A stretch of DNA of 32,078 nt from Edaphobacter sp. (GCA_025462755.1 JAOAPF010000538.1:1-32078); one strand, 5' to 3'. Positions 16,133 through 26,484 are shown, numbered from the stretch's first letter. Program-made: numbers and translations. Notes: generated by a model not told the origin, from the letters alone.

Positions 16133-17755
16133 ATGTCCGGGAGTGAAGACAAGCCGCCGACCCTCGCCAGCCTCCGCGCACGTCGGGGGAAACTCCTCGT
16201 TGCCAGGAGGCCTCCCCCTGCATCGCCGGGTCCTGATTCGGTGAGCCAGACCGCACTCTTCTCCGAAATCAGTGAGGTCGCTTCGGTGCTCGATAGCCGG
16301 CCGGCCGAGGCTCCTGTTGGCGAGGGACTGCGCGGCCCCTCCTTCGAGAAGTTCGAGCGCAAGCCGACTCTGAACTCGCCCGTCACCGTCGAGCGTCGCG
16401 TGTGGAGCGTTCGCGCGCTGGTTGGCGACATACGGCAGCATGTCGAGACGGACTACACGGATCTATGGGTGGAGGGCGAAATCTCCAACTGCCGGCATGC
16501 CCCCTCCGGCCATATTTACTTCACCCTCAAGGATGGCGAGGCTCAATTGCCGGTCGTCATTTTTCGCCGCCAAGCCAGCCTGCTTCGTTTCCGGCTCGCA
16601 GACGGGCTCGCAGCGCTGGTTCGCGGACGGGTCTCAATCTACGAGAGCCGCGGCCAGCTGCAACTGATCGCTGAGACGGTTGAGCCTCGCGGCGCAGGAA
16701 CGCTTCAGCTTGCCTTTGAACAACTGAAGGCTCGCCTGCTTGCTGAAGGCTTGTTTGATGCGGGGCGGAAACGTCCGCTGCCCTCGTTTCCGAAGTGCAT
16801 TGGTATTGTGACGTCGCCCACTGGCGCTGTGATTCGCGATATTGTCAGCATCGTGCGTAGGAGACACGCGCGGCTCAACCTGCTTGTCTATCCCGCGACG
16901 ATGCAGGGTGTGTCGAGTCCAAGCTCTGTGGCAGCAGGAATTCGCTGGTTCAACGCGAACCCGTCTCTTGTGGATCTCGTCATCCTTGCCCGTGGCGGCG
17001 GGTCGTTGGAGGATCTGGCCGGTTTCAACGACGAAGGGCTCGCCCGCGCGATCGCAGCCTCCGAACTTCCTATCGTATCTGCTATCGGTCACGAGACCGA
17101 CTTCACTATTTCGGACTTTGTCGCTGATCTGCGTGCCCCGACTCCATCGGCGGCAGCTGAGTTGGTGACGGATGCGCAGCGGCACGTTGAAGATCGCATC
17201 ACGACACTCGCCGGCCGTGTGCAACGTTCGGGACACTTTCATCTGATGCGTGCACGTCAGCGCTATGCACGTCTGTCGGCGGAGTCCGTTTTGATCCGCC
17301 TGCGCGATGCTGTCAACCGCCGCGACCAGCGCCTCGACGAGCTGCGCCTGCGCCTCGATGCCTCGATGCATCGCCGTCTGCGCATACCGGTGCGGCGGCT
17401 TGCGATTCTGATTGATCGGCTGCGTCTTCAGGGCGTCGCCGCTCGCGTTGCCGCCATCCATCGCCGCCTGCAGAGCGCAGAACAACGCCTGCACCGCATC
17501 GTGACTCAGACGATCAACGCGCGCCAGATGCGGCTGAATCGGGCCTCGGTCAGGCTTGAGGCTCTCTCGCCTGTCTCCGTATTGTCCCGGGGTTACGCGC
17601 TTGTCTACGCGGCCGACGGCAAACTGTTGCGTTCTAGTGCGGAGACGGCAGCGGGCCATACGATCCGGGCACGCTTCGCCCATGGCACACTTGAAGCCGA
17701 AGTGACGCAGACAGAAATCGACGAAGCAAACCTAACGGAGACCGACAACTCATGA
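16133..17755 (+). CDS. xseA: exodeoxyribonuclease VII large subunit
   Basis: This is the catalytic subunit of exonuclease VII, which cuts single-stranded DNA from both ends into short oligonucleotides in repair. An OB-fold begins at about residue 88 (VWSVRALVGDI, LWVEGEISNC), followed by the catalytic domain (about 200-400) with IGIVTSPTGAVIRDI, LARGGGSLEDL and GHETDFTISDF, then an Arg-rich helical C-terminus (about 400-500). With 540 residues it is longer than usual because of a poorly conserved, Pro/Ser-rich N-terminal extension of about 85 residues. The start is uncertain: ATG 16133 (MSGSEDK) or ATG 16115; neither has a good ribosome binding site. The small subunit gene xseB is not beside it. 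The stop overlaps the glmM start (ATGA), so the two are coupled. Confidence 0.93.
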   Translation: MSGSEDKPPTLASLRARRGKLLVARRPPPASPGPDSVSQTALFSEISEVASVLDSRPAEAPVGEGLRGPSFEKFERKPTLNSPVTVERRVWSVRALVGDIRQHVETDYTDLWVEGEISNCRHAPSGHIYFTLKDGEAQLPVVIFRRQASLLRFRLADGLAALVRGRVSIYESRGQLQLIAETVEPRGAGTLQLAFEQLKARLLAEGLFDAGRKRPLPSFPKCIGIVTSPTGAVIRDIVSIVRRRHARLNLLVYPATMQGVSSPSSVAAGIRWFNANPSLVDLVILARGGGSLEDLAGFNDEGLARAIAASELPIVSAIGHETDFTISDFVADLRAPTPSAAAELVTDAQRHVEDRITTLAGRVQRSGHFHLMRARQRYARLSAESVLIRLRDAVNRRDQRLDELRLRLDASMHRRLRIPVRRLAILIDRLRLQGVAARVAAIHRRLQSAEQRLHRIVTQTINARQMRLNRASVRLEALSPVSVLSRGYALVYAADGKLLRSSAETAAGHTIRARFAHGTLEAEVTQTEIDEANLTETDNS

Positions 17756-19098
17756 AGAAGCTTTTCGGAACCGATGGCATTCGCGCCGTCGCCGGCCAGC
17801 CGCCTCTCGATGCATCCACCGTCTATGCGATTGGGCTGGCGCTCGCACACACGCTGGCCGCCACGACACCATCTCCCCGCATTCTGCTCGGAATGGACAC
17901 GCGGGAGTCGAGCGACTGGATTGCCGCTACTCTCACAGCGGGCCTTACCGCCGGGAGAGCTTCGGTAGAGAGCGCCGGTGTCATCACCACGCCGGCTGTC
18001 GCGTTTCTGACGCATACGCATCGTTTCAACGCCGGCGTTGTTATTTCGGCCTCGCACAATCCCTGGCAGGATAACGGTATCAAGTTATTCGGTCCGGATG
18101 GTTACAAACTCCCGGATGCCGTGGAACTCGCCATTGAAGACGAGATATTCCGCCAGCTCGCCGGGTTGACGACGACTCCGCAGCAGACTTTCCCGCCGGA
18201 GGTCAACGAGGCCGACCGTGCCGAGTATGTTCGCTTTCTGCTTGCCGCGGTTCCGGGGCTGTCGCTCGACGGACGCCGCGTCGTCATCGACTGTGCGAAT
18301 GGAGCTGCGTCTTCTGTCGCTCCACAGCTCTTCATGGATTTGGGTGGCGAGGTCGTGATCACTCATGCCAGTCCCAACGGCAGGAATATCAATGAGGCTT
18401 GCGGCGCGCTACACCCGGAGGTCGTCGCCGCCCAGGTGAAACATCACCATGGCTCCATGGGCATTACCTTCGACGGCGATGCGGACCGCGCTCTATTCGC
18501 CGACGAAAATGGATGTGTGGTTAACGGCGACGCCGTTCTGCTGCTGGCGGGTCGTGACCTGCAGGCCCGAGGTCTTCTCACCAACTCAACCGTTGTTGCT
18601 ACGACGATGTCGAACATGGGGCTCGAAGCGGCGCTGAAACGTAGCGGTATCCAGATGCTTCGCGCGGCCGTTGGAGATAAGTACGTCCTTGAACAGATGA
18701 TCGCTACCGGGGCTGCGCTAGGCGGCGAACAATCCGGCCATATCATCTTCACGGGGCGGAGCACGACAGGCGATGGGCTTCTTACCGCGCTATTGCTGCT
18801 TGATATTGTTCACCGCAGTGGCAGGTCTTTGGCGGAACTTGTCGCCGACCTCAAGGTTTTTCCGCAGGTCATCGTCAATGTGAAGGTTCGCGAGAAGAAG
18901 CCGCTCGAAGGTATTCCGACTGTGGCTGCTGCTATTCGCGCCGCTGAGAGTGACCTTGCTGACTCGGGCCGGGTCGTCATCCGCTACTCCGGCACGGAAG
19001 CACTGGCGCGAGTCATGATCGAGGCGGAGTCGGAGCCATTAATGCGACATCATGCCGATATAATCGCTGCCGCCATTCGCACTGAACTGGGCATCTAA
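17752..19098 (+). CDS. glmM: phosphoglucosamine mutase
   Basis: This 448-residue enzyme interconverts glucosamine-6-phosphate and glucosamine-1-phosphate on the way to UDP-GlcNAc for peptidoglycan. Motifs of the family are the N-terminal KKLFGTDGIRA, the phosphoserine loop ISASHNP with active S101, the Mg2+ loop DGDADR (D241, D243, D245), the sugar-binding GGEQSGH and the C-terminal phosphate-binding RYSGTEALARVMIEAE. Its length is typical. It starts inside the xseA stop codon and is probably transcribed with it, a pairing without an obvious metabolic link. Confidence 0.97.
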   Translation: MKKLFGTDGIRAVAGQPPLDASTVYAIGLALAHTLAATTPSPRILLGMDTRESSDWIAATLTAGLTAGRASVESAGVITTPAVAFLTHTHRFNAGVVISASHNPWQDNGIKLFGPDGYKLPDAVELAIEDEIFRQLAGLTTTPQQTFPPEVNEADRAEYVRFLLAAVPGLSLDGRRVVIDCANGAASSVAPQLFMDLGGEVVITHASPNGRNINEACGALHPEVVAAQVKHHHGSMGITFDGDADRALFADENGCVVNGDAVLLLAGRDLQARGLLTNSTVVATTMSNMGLEAALKRSGIQMLRAAVGDKYVLEQMIATGAALGGEQSGHIIFTGRSTTGDGLLTALLLLDIVHRSGRSLAELVADLKVFPQVIVNVKVREKKPLEGIPTVAAAIRAAESDLADSGRVVIRYSGTEALARVMIEAESEPLMRHHADIIAAAIRTELGI

Positions 19099-19291
19099 TG
19101 GCGGTGCGAATAAGAAGCTGACGTTCCGGTCATGAATTTGTAGTGAATTCATCTTGGATTCGATTCGGCAGGCGGAGCTTTGAAGAAAGTGCGAAGCTGG
19201 CCGTCTGACGTTTTTCAATCGAATGACATTCGCTGCAATGGAAGGAATAGTAGTCTGATTCGGCTGCACAAGATGAAGAAGGAGTAAGCAG

Positions 19292-20923
19292 ATGACGAAG
19301 GTGATACCTCTCAATGAGCGTCCGGCGTGGAAGGCGCTTGGAGCGCACTATTTGCAGGTCCGCGAAGTTCAACTCCGAAAATTGTTTGCGGAAGATCCTC
19401 AGCGCGGCGAGCGATTCACGGTTGAGACGGATGGGATCTCTCTCGACTATTCGAAGAACCGGATTACGGACGAGACGTTGAAGCTTCTGATTCAGTTGGC
19501 CGAGGAGTCGGGGCTGAGGGAGCGGATCGATGCGATGTTCCGTGGAGAAAAGATCAATATCACGGAGAACCGTGCTGTCCTTCACGTTGCGTTGCGAGCG
19601 CCGAAGAGCGAGTCGATCGTTGTTGATGGTGAGGATGTTGTCCCAGCGGTCCATGCTGTGCTGGACAAGATGGCAGCGTTCGCCGAGCGTGTTCGCAGCG
19701 GTGCGTGGAAGGGGCACACGGGCAAGAGAATTCGTAACGTCATCAATATTGGGATTGGTGGGTCTGATCTTGGGCCGGTGATGGCGTATGAGGCGCTGAA
19801 ATACTACAGCCAGCGCGATATCACGTTTCGCTTTGTGTCGAATGTTGATGGAACCGACTTCGCGGAGGCGGTACGAGATTTGAATCCGGAGGAGACGCTC
19901 TTTCTGGTAGCGTCCAAGACCTTCACGACGCTGGAGACGATGACGAATGCGCACTCGGCGCGCGACTGGTCGCTTGCTGCATTCGGTGGTGATGAAAAGG
20001 CTGTTGCGAAGCACTTCGTGGCAATCTCGACCAATGCTAAAGAGGTTGCGAAGTTTGGAATCGATACAGCGAATATGTTTGAGTTCTGGGACTGGGTTGG
20101 TGGACGCTATTCGATGGATTCGGCGATCGGTCTGTCGACGATGGTGGCGATCGGGCCGGATAACTTTCGCGCGATGCTGAATGGGTTTCACCAGATGGAT
20201 GAACACTTTCGCACCGCTCCCTTTGCGAGCAATCTGCCGGTGCTGATGGGGCTGTTGACAGTCTGGTATACCGACTTCTTCGATGCGCAGACCGTGGCCG
20301 TGCTGCCGTACGAGCAATACCTGAAGCGCTTTCCGGCATATCTGCAGCAATTGACGATGGAGAGCAACGGCAAGCACGTTACGCTGGATGGAACGCGTGT
20401 CGCTGCTGATACGGGGCCGGTTTACTGGGGTGAGCCGGGGACGAATGGGCAGCACTCCTTCTATCAACTGATCCATCAGGGAACGCGGTTGATTCCATGT
20501 GATTTCATCGGGTTCTACAAGACGCTTAATCCGCTCGGGAGACATCACGACGTGTTGATGGCGAATGTCTTCGCACAGGCAGAGGCGCTGGCGTTTGGCA
20601 AGACGGCGGAGGAGGTAAAGGCGGAGGGTACGCCGGATTGGCTGGTTCCGCATCGGGTGTTCGAGGGCAATCGACCCTCGAATACGATCCTTGCCGAGAA
20701 GCTCACGCCTGAGGTTCTGGGCAAGCTGGTTGCGCTGTACGAGCATATGGTGTTTACGCAGGGTACGATCTGGAGCATCGACTCGTTCGATCAGTGGGGC
20801 GTTGAGCTGGGCAAGGTGCTGGCGCAGCGGATCATTGGCGAGTTGGAGAGCGCGACAGAACCTCCGCTGACACACGACTCTTCGACGACGAGTCTGATCC
20901 GGAGATACCGAAAGAATAAGTAA
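19292..20923 (+). CDS. pgi: glucose-6-phosphate isomerase
   Basis: This 543-residue cytoplasmic enzyme interconverts glucose-6-phosphate and fructose-6-phosphate. It carries the family signatures [18 protein letters not shown] (about 156-174), [15 protein letters not shown] (about 268-282), MESNGK with the catalytic Glu at about 356, [16 protein letters not shown] with the catalytic His at about 386, and QWGVELGK with the catalytic Lys near 508. Its length is typical of the long bacterial form. AAGGAG at 19279-19284, 7 nt before the ATG, fixes the start. It is the first gene of a pgi-gnd-zwf cluster. The 193-bp gap before it holds a weak inverted repeat at 19132-19152 (ATGAATT / AATTCAT). Confidence 0.97.
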   Translation: MTKVIPLNERPAWKALGAHYLQVREVQLRKLFAEDPQRGERFTVETDGISLDYSKNRITDETLKLLIQLAEESGLRERIDAMFRGEKINITENRAVLHVALRAPKSESIVVDGEDVVPAVHAVLDKMAAFAERVRSGAWKGHTGKRIRNVINIGIGGSDLGPVMAYEALKYYSQRDITFRFVSNVDGTDFAEAVRDLNPEETLFLVASKTFTTLETMTNAHSARDWSLAAFGGDEKAVAKHFVAISTNAKEVAKFGIDTANMFEFWDWVGGRYSMDSAIGLSTMVAIGPDNFRAMLNGFHQMDEHFRTAPFASNLPVLMGLLTVWYTDFFDAQTVAVLPYEQYLKRFPAYLQQLTMESNGKHVTLDGTRVAADTGPVYWGEPGTNGQHSFYQLIHQGTRLIPCDFIGFYKTLNPLGRHHDVLMANVFAQAEALAFGKTAEEVKAEGTPDWLVPHRVFEGNRPSNTILAEKLTPEVLGKLVALYEHMVFTQGTIWSIDSFDQWGVELGKVLAQRIIGELESATEPPLTHDSSTTSLIRRYRKNK

Positions 20924-20997
20924 GGTCCGGTGCTGCATCACGAGATGATCCCCGATGTTTTCAATGTCAAGAAGCCAGCGAATAAAAGGGAGCGAGT

Positions 20998-22026
20998 ATG
21001 CAACTTGGAATGGTAGGTCTGGGCAGGATGGGGGCGAACATGGTTCGGCGGCTGGTGGCGCATGGCCACGAGTGCGTCGTGTTCGATGTGTCGCCGACGG
21101 TGGTTGCGGGCATGGCGAAGGAGAAGGGGATTGCCGGGTCCGCTTCGTTGCAGGACTTCGTGAGTAAGCTGGCCAAGCCACGTGCGATCTGGTTGATGAT
21201 TCCGGCGGGAGTTGTGGAGAGGACGATTCAGGAGATTGCTCCGCATCTTGAAGCCGGCGACATCCTGATCGATGGCGGGAACTCGTATTACATCGACGAT
21301 ATTCGCCGCGCTAAGGAGCTTGCGGAAAAGGGAATTAATTATGTTGATGTGGGGACTAGTGGGGGGGTGTGGGGGTTGGAGCGGGGGTACTGCATGATGA
21401 TTGGCGGGCCGGCTGCGGCGGTGGAGTATCTTGATCCCATCTTCAGGACTATCGCTCCGGGGATGGGGGATATTGCGCGGACGCCGGGGCGTGAGAAGGT
21501 GGGGGGGACTGCTGAGCTGGGGTATCTGCACTGTGGCGGGAACGGCGGCGGGCACTTCGTCAAGATGGTGCATAACGGGATTGAGTACGGGATGATGGCG
21601 GCTTATGCAGAGGGGCTTGGCGTGCTGAAGGGTGCGAACATCGGCAAGCATACGGCTGAGATCGATGCTGAGACTACGCCGCTGCGCGATCCGGAACATT
21701 ATCAGTACGACTTCAACCTGCCGGATGTGACTGAGGTCTGGCGGCGTGGCAGCGTCATTGCTTCCTGGCTGCTGGACCTTACGGCGGCTGCGCTGCTGGA
21801 GGATCCGGAGATGTCGAAGTTCAGCGGTAGGGTTTCGGATTCGGGGGAAGGGCGCTGGACGATCAAGGCCGGGATCGATGAGGGCGTTCCTACTCCCGTG
21901 CTGACCGAGGCGCTTTATGAGCGGTTCAGTTCGCGGGGTGAGGCTGACTTCTCGAATAAGCTTTTGTCTGCGATGCGTTACGAGTTTGGCGGTCATCTTG
22001 AGAAGCCGGTGGCGAAGGCGAAATAG
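20998..22026 (+). CDS. gnd: 6-phosphogluconate dehydrogenase, short (probably NAD-dependent) type
   Basis: This 342-residue enzyme oxidatively decarboxylates 6-phosphogluconate to ribulose-5-phosphate. A Rossmann fold opens with GMVGLGRMG (4-12). The catalytic region shows the [22 protein letters not shown] signature, with its Lys and the HN pair intact. It lacks about 130 C-terminal residues found in the 470-residue classical enzyme, so it belongs to the short YqeC/GntZ-like group. The second strand ends in an acidic residue (FDVSP, D30) in place of the Asn-Arg-Thr of NADP enzymes, which suggests NAD use (inference). It lies 74 bp after pgi and 23 bp before zwf, so an operon is likely. Confidence 0.93.
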   Translation: MQLGMVGLGRMGANMVRRLVAHGHECVVFDVSPTVVAGMAKEKGIAGSASLQDFVSKLAKPRAIWLMIPAGVVERTIQEIAPHLEAGDILIDGGNSYYIDDIRRAKELAEKGINYVDVGTSGGVWGLERGYCMMIGGPAAAVEYLDPIFRTIAPGMGDIARTPGREKVGGTAELGYLHCGGNGGGHFVKMVHNGIEYGMMAAYAEGLGVLKGANIGKHTAEIDAETTPLRDPEHYQYDFNLPDVTEVWRRGSVIASWLLDLTAAALLEDPEMSKFSGRVSDSGEGRWTIKAGIDEGVPTPVLTEALYERFSSRGEADFSNKLLSAMRYEFGGHLEKPVAKAK

Positions 22027-22049
22027 ACTGCAGCGAGAAGGAGAAATTT

Positions 22050-23486
22050 GTGAGTCAACAACATTCCGATGCGCTGGTGTTCTTTGGCGCGACTGGCGAT
22101 CTTGCGTATAAGAAAATTTTTCCGGCGCTGCAGGCTATGGTCAAGCGCGGCACCCTCAATGTTCCGGTGATTGGGGTGGCGAAGGCTGGGTGGGGCCTCG
22201 ATCAGTTGAAGGCCCGGGCGAAGGACAGTCTGGAAAAGCATGGCGGCCTTGATCCGGCGGCGTGGGAGAAGCTGAGTTTGTTGCTGCGTTATGTGGATGG
22301 CGACTACTCCGATCCGGCTACGTTTGTTGCGGTGCGGCAGGCTCTGGGTTCGGCGGAGAGACCGGCGCATTATCTGGCGATTCCGCCTTCGCTGTTCGAG
22401 ACGGTGGTGGAGCAGCTGGTGCAAACCGGTTGCGCGAAGGGCGCGCGGATTATCGTCGAGAAGCCGTTTGGTCACGATCTGGCTTCGGCGCAGGAACTGA
22501 ACCGGATTCTGCTTTCGTCGTTTCCTGAGTCTTCGATCTTTCGGATCGATCACTACCTGGCGAAGGGCCCGGTTCATAACATGGTGTCGTTTCGTTTTTC
22601 GAACTCGTTTCTGGAGCCGCTGTGGAACCGCGATCACATCGAGAGTGTGCAGATCACGATGGCGGAAGACTTCGGCGTGCAGGGGCGCGGGGCCTTTTAC
22701 GACCAGACCGGCGCGATCCGCGACGTGATCCAGAACCACATCTTCCAGGTGATGAGTAATCTGGCGATGGAGTGTCCGGCGCGGCATGACAGCGAGTCGA
22801 TGCGGGACGAGAAGGTGAAGGTGTTGAAGGCCATCCCTGCGATCGATCCGAAGAATGTGGTGCGCGGGCAGTTTGTCGGATACCTCAATGAGAAGGGCGT
22901 TGCGCCGAACTCGAAGGTGGAGACGTTTGCGGCGTTGCAATTGGAGATCAAGTCGTGGCGGTGGGACGGGGTGCCGTTTTACATTCGGGCGGGGAAAAAT
23001 TTGCCCGTGACTTGCATGGAGGTGATGGGAAGATTGCGCAAGCCTCCGATGACGAACATGATCGAGGGCGAGGTGCAGCAGAACTATATGCGGTTCCGGT
23101 TAAGCCCTGAGGTGACGGCGGCGATGGGGGTGTCGGCCGCGTCTCCGGAAGGGCCGGGCGAACGTCAGACGGTGGAGTTGGTTGCGAGCCGGCATCCTCG
23201 ACCGGAGGAGATGGAGGCGTATGAGCGAGTGCTGACCGACGCCATGGCCGGGGATGCGACGCTGTTTGCGCGGCAGGATTACGTGGAAGAAGCCTGGCGG
23301 ATTGTCGATCCGGTGCTGAAGGCTGAGACTGCGGTGTATCCGTATGAGCCGCATACGTGGGGACCGCAGGAGGTGGAGGAGCGCATTGTTCCGCCGGGCG
23401 GGTGGGATGAACCGATTGCGGAGGAGCCGGAAGACTTTCGGGTTGTTGTGCGGCAGCCGGCGCAGCTTGTGGCCTCCAAGACTTAG
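22050..23486 (+). CDS. zwf: glucose-6-phosphate 1-dehydrogenase
   Basis: This 478-residue enzyme oxidises glucose-6-phosphate to 6-phosphogluconolactone, the entry to the oxidative pentose phosphate pathway. The coenzyme loop is [11 protein letters not shown] (12-22). The substrate motif is [13 protein letters not shown] (165-177), keeping D167, H168, Y169 and K172. The catalytic base is the His of IQNH (H230). The usual motif reads DHYLGKE(x)VQN, so three positions differ here (G to A, E to G, Q to H). The rest is full length. The start is GTG at 22050, preceded by GAAGGAGA. It is the last gene of the pgi-gnd-zwf operon; no 6-phosphogluconolactonase gene is present in the window. Confidence 0.93.
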   Translation: MSQQHSDALVFFGATGDLAYKKIFPALQAMVKRGTLNVPVIGVAKAGWGLDQLKARAKDSLEKHGGLDPAAWEKLSLLLRYVDGDYSDPATFVAVRQALGSAERPAHYLAIPPSLFETVVEQLVQTGCAKGARIIVEKPFGHDLASAQELNRILLSSFPESSIFRIDHYLAKGPVHNMVSFRFSNSFLEPLWNRDHIESVQITMAEDFGVQGRGAFYDQTGAIRDVIQNHIFQVMSNLAMECPARHDSESMRDEKVKVLKAIPAIDPKNVVRGQFVGYLNEKGVAPNSKVETFAALQLEIKSWRWDGVPFYIRAGKNLPVTCMEVMGRLRKPPMTNMIEGEVQQNYMRFRLSPEVTAAMGVSAASPEGPGERQTVELVASRHPRPEEMEAYERVLTDAMAGDATLFARQDYVEEAWRIVDPVLKAETAVYPYEPHTWGPQEVEERIVPPGGWDEPIAEEPEDFRVVVRQPAQLVASKT

Positions 23487-23681
23487 GTGCGCGGGATTTG
23501 ATCGCAGGTGCTGCGAGAGCTGCGACGGCGTGAATGTTGGAGATAGTGGCCGGTTGGCATATCTGTTCGCTGGTGGCGGGCGCTGGCTCGTTTTGCAGGA
23601 TGCGTTCCAGCAGCAGGGTGACGGGGCTTTTGCGGCAAAGGGCGACCGCGGGTGCTTCGACTGCGCGGATCAGAAAGTGCT

Positions 23682-23706
23682 TTGAGCGCTTCATTCAGGA
23701 TGACAA
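23682..23706 (-). repeat. short copy of the TGTCATCCTGA dispersed repeat
   Basis: Read on the minus strand, this begins TGTCATCCTGAATGAAGCGC, related to the elements at 3213-3262 and 29067-29106. It lies in the 320-bp spacer 23487-23806 after zwf, where I recognise no gene. Confidence 0.45.
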
Positions 23707-23730
23707 GGTGTTTGGATTTGGAGAGGAGGA

Positions 23731-23806
23731 CGGCAACAGCAAAGGCAAAGCGGAGGCAACAGCAGATCCCTTCCGGATGACAACAAGAAAGGCAAAGCGA
23801 AGCCGG
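23731..23806 (+). repeat. CAA/GGC-rich degenerate repeat
   Basis: The stretch reads GGCAACAGCAAAGGCAAAGC, then GGCAACAGCAGATCCCTTCC, then GGATGACAACAAGAAAGGCA, with very few T on this strand. A longer array of the same units lies at 28143-28370. It abuts the stop codon of the receptor gene at 23807. Confidence 0.5.
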
Positions 23807-26371
23807 CTAAAACTGGAAGCCCATGGAGAACTGGAGTTGGCGGCCGGCTAGTGCCGCGGTGGGTTGGCCGAAGCGGGATGAGCTGAGGGTTCCGATGTAG
23901 CTGGTGAAGTTGGGGTGGTTGAGGACGTTGAAGGCGGAGACGCCAGCGGAGAGGATCTTGGCCTTGTCCCCTTTTTCTTTGGTGAGGCGGAAGTCGTGGT
24001 TGTAGAGGAGGTCGATCGAGGCTACTCCGCCGCCTTGAAGGGTGTTGCGGCTAACGCCTGTGGGACGGGCGTTGCCCAGGCCGGTGTGATAGTAGTCGTT
24101 GCCGGTGACTTCGTTGTAGGGAGGAGCGGAGTAGAGCGTGGCGCCGACGCCAAGAGAGAGCCAGTGATCGGGGTTGATGTTGCCAAGCAGATTGAAGCGC
24201 TGAAGGCGATCCTGATTGGCGCGGCCCCACTCGTCGTTTGGCTGGTACTGGTTCTGGGGAAAGACGTTGATGCCGGCCGTGTTGCCCTGGAAGCTTGATA
24301 GCGTGTACTGGCCCTGTCCTGTGAACCAGCGGCCGGCCTGACCGCGAAAGGACAGGTCGAGTGCGTTGAGGAGAGTGCGGCCTCCGGACTCGATCTGCTG
24401 GATCTGGCCGAGATTGAGGTTGGGGCGCGGGTAGTTGGCGGTGAGGCCGGGGTTCGGCGGGAGGATCGGCGCGTTGGCGTCGCGGGAGCGGAAACTTTTG
24501 ATTTGGACCTGACCGCGATAGGCGGCGGTGAGCGTGAGTGTTTTGTGGATCTGGCGCTCGACGCCGAAGCTGTATTGGAATGCGTAGGGAGCGCGGACGT
24601 GCGGATCGAACTGGGCGAGGTTGGTCGGATAGCTGCTGAAGTTCGTGCCTGGAGGGAGAGGAAAGACAGGGTTTTGAATCTGCACGGAGTAGAGGGCGAC
24701 GCCGTTGTGGAGCTTGACGATGGCTGGGAAATCGCCGCCTGTACGGTCGTAGAAGACGCCGGTGCCTACGCGGACGATGGTTTTGCCGTTGCCACCAGGA
24801 GAGTACGCGAGAGAGATGCGCGGGCCGAGGTTGTTGTTGTCGGGCAGGAAGGTCTGCCAGTCGTAACGGAGGCCTAAGGCGAGCTGGAGTTTTGGACTTA
24901 GTTTGATCTGGTCCTGAATGAACGAGCCGAATTCGTTGATCCAATAGAGACCGCGGCCGGGGCCCTGTTGCGCGGTGAAGACGTATGGCGTGTTGCCGGC
25001 GTAGGTGGTCAGGGAGGAGAACTTGTAGGTGCCGAGACGGTTGCTGCGGTCGTCGACGGCACGGCGGCTGAACTGGGGGAGTTGCACGCCGGCGCGAATG
25101 TAATGCTTGCCGTGACTCCAGGTGACGATTTCGTTGATGTGGATTGTGTTCTCGGTGCGGGCTACGTCAGCCTGCGCGCCACCTCCGATGAACGAGCCGC
25201 TTACCTGGATGGATTGCGCGTTGGTAACGCTCTGGGTGACGTCTTCGTCCTTCTCCAAGGTGATTTGGAGCTGGTTGATGAGGGTCGGGGTGATGATGAT
25301 GCGGTCGTTCAAGATGGCATCGTCTTCGCGAGAGCTCAGGTTGTAACCGGCTTCGGCGAGGGTGATGCCGCCTACGCCTGCGTTTGTGCTGCTGCTGTTC
25401 TCGAAGTTGTAGCCGAGGGAGAGGCGGTGATTGGGGGAGAAGTCGTGGGTGACGCGCAGGGAGTATTGCGAGTTGCGGTTCGGGGTGAGGACGTTTTCGA
25501 TGATGGGGCCGTTGGGGCCGATTGCGTTGACTACGGCGGCGGTGTCCTGCTCGCGGTGCGATGCGGAGGTGATGAAACTGGTGTGGCCGCCGTGACCGAT
25601 GGGGCCGGAGAGATGGCCTTCGTAGATGCGCCGAGCTTCGGGCGGGCGAACCGGCGAGAAGTAATTTTTCGCGTTGAAGATGGCGTCGCGGAAGATGAAG
25701 TTGACTTCGCCGTGGAAGTTGGGGGAGCCGGGTTTGGTGATGATTTCGATGCGGCCGCGGCCGGGGCGATTAAATTCGGCGGAGTAGGGGTCGTTATTAA
25801 TGCGGACTTCCTGAATGGCGGAGGCGGACACGCCTGTGCTCTTCATCTCGACGCCATCGACGATGAGGGTGACCGGGCCGGAGGAGCCGGAGGCGGCGTC
25901 GAGGAAGGGGGTCAGGGTGGCGACGAAGTCCTGGTCGAAGACGGGGAGCTTTTTCATTTCGCTGCCGGTGACGGTGACGGTGTCGCGATTGGCGGAGGAG
26001 TCGGTGGAGAGGGATTGTTCGGCTCCGACGTTGACCTGCTGGTTGATGGACTCGGGGTCGAGAGTGATCTTTACTGTGGTGACGCCGGTGGTGAGCCGGA
26101 GTGTTTGGGTGTGGGCGGCGAAGCCGGAGAAGGCTGGGACCGCGAGGGAGAATGTGCCGGCGGAGAGGTTGGTGAGAAGGAAATTCCCGACGGAGTCGAC
26201 GGTCGCTTGAGAGACGAGATCGCCGTTCGAGGATTCGAGCCGCACGGTTGCGCCCGGAACCGTGGCGCCGGTGGGGTCCACGACAGAACCGCGCACGGAA
26301 AGTGAGTTCTGCGCGTAGGCCAAGGAGGCTACGGACGCAATGAGAAAAGCCAGCAGACGCCGCAGGGACAT
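23807..26371 (-). CDS. TonB-dependent receptor with carboxypeptidase-like N-terminal domain (Oar-like)
   Basis: This 854-residue outer-membrane protein begins with a signal peptide (LLAFLIASVASLAYAQ, about 6-21). A carboxypeptidase-regulatory-like beta-sandwich follows (about 24-108, VRGSVVDPTGATVPGATVRL). The plug domain (about 125-215) contains TLIVDGVEMKSTGVSASAIQ and IQEVRINNDPYSAEFNRPG. The barrel ends GRQLQFSMGFQF, with the terminal Phe expected for BAM insertion. Oar-like receptors are numerous in Acidobacteriota and are thought to import bulky substrates such as plant oligosaccharides; the ligand here is unknown. I see no clear TonB box. There is no strong ribosome binding site before the ATG at 26371. 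It is divergent from the aldehyde dehydrogenase across a 152-bp spacer. Confidence 0.9.
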   Translation of the reverse strand: MSLRRLLAFLIASVASLAYAQNSLSVRGSVVDPTGATVPGATVRLESSNGDLVSQATVDSVGNFLLTNLSAGTFSLAVPAFSGFAAHTQTLRLTTGVTTVKITLDPESINQQVNVGAEQSLSTDSSANRDTVTVTGSEMKKLPVFDQDFVATLTPFLDAASGSSGPVTLIVDGVEMKSTGVSASAIQEVRINNDPYSAEFNRPGRGRIEIITKPGSPNFHGEVNFIFRDAIFNAKNYFSPVRPPEARRIYEGHLSGPIGHGGHTSFITSASHREQDTAAVVNAIGPNGPIIENVLTPNRNSQYSLRVTHDFSPNHRLSLGYNFENSSSTNAGVGGITLAEAGYNLSSREDDAILNDRIIITPTLINQLQITLEKDEDVTQSVTNAQSIQVSGSFIGGGAQADVARTENTIHINEIVTWSHGKHYIRAGVQLPQFSRRAVDDRSNRLGTYKFSSLTTYAGNTPYVFTAQQGPGRGLYWINEFGSFIQDQIKLSPKLQLALGLRYDWQTFLPDNNNLGPRISLAYSPGGNGKTIVRVGTGVFYDRTGGDFPAIVKLHNGVALYSVQIQNPVFPLPPGTNFSSYPTNLAQFDPHVRAPYAFQYSFGVERQIHKTLTLTAAYRGQVQIKSFRSRDANAPILPPNPGLTANYPRPNLNLGQIQQIESGGRTLLNALDLSFRGQAGRWFTGQGQYTLSSFQGNTAGINVFPQNQYQPNDEWGRANQDRLQRFNLLGNINPDHWLSLGVGATLYSAPPYNEVTGNDYYHTGLGNARPTGVSRNTLQGGGVASIDLLYNHDFRLTKEKGDKAKILSAGVSAFNVLNHPNFTSYIGTLSSSRFGQPTAALAGRQLQFSMGFQF

Positions 26372-26454
26372 GACTTGATAATAAGGTTTGAGGCTTAAAT
26401 CATTCTTAAGAGTGGGTGTTGCAGGAAGGCTCGCCCCTGCCGAAGCCGCGATCT

Positions 26455-26484
26455 GTGACAGATTTCGCGTGGGAGGACTACAAT
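26455..26484 (+). promoter_or_regulatory. probable sigma-70 promoter of the aldehyde dehydrogenase gene
   Basis: GTGACA (26455-26460) and TACAAT (26479-26484) are separated by 18 bp and each match 5/6 of the consensus. The ATG at 26524 follows 39 bp after the -10 element, with AAGGAG in between. Confidence 0.5.

Noticed and set aside
22948-23694. Long minus-strand frame overlapping the end of zwf
   Set aside because: Most of it is antisense to zwf. The part beyond 23487 begins ALKALSDP in one frame, faintly like an ArsR regulator, but the rest does not follow, so I do not call a remnant.
24968-26305. 445-codon plus-strand frame opposite the receptor gene
   Set aside because: It is a shadow frame of the GC-rich receptor gene, made of Gly/Val/Asp/Ala, with no family match.
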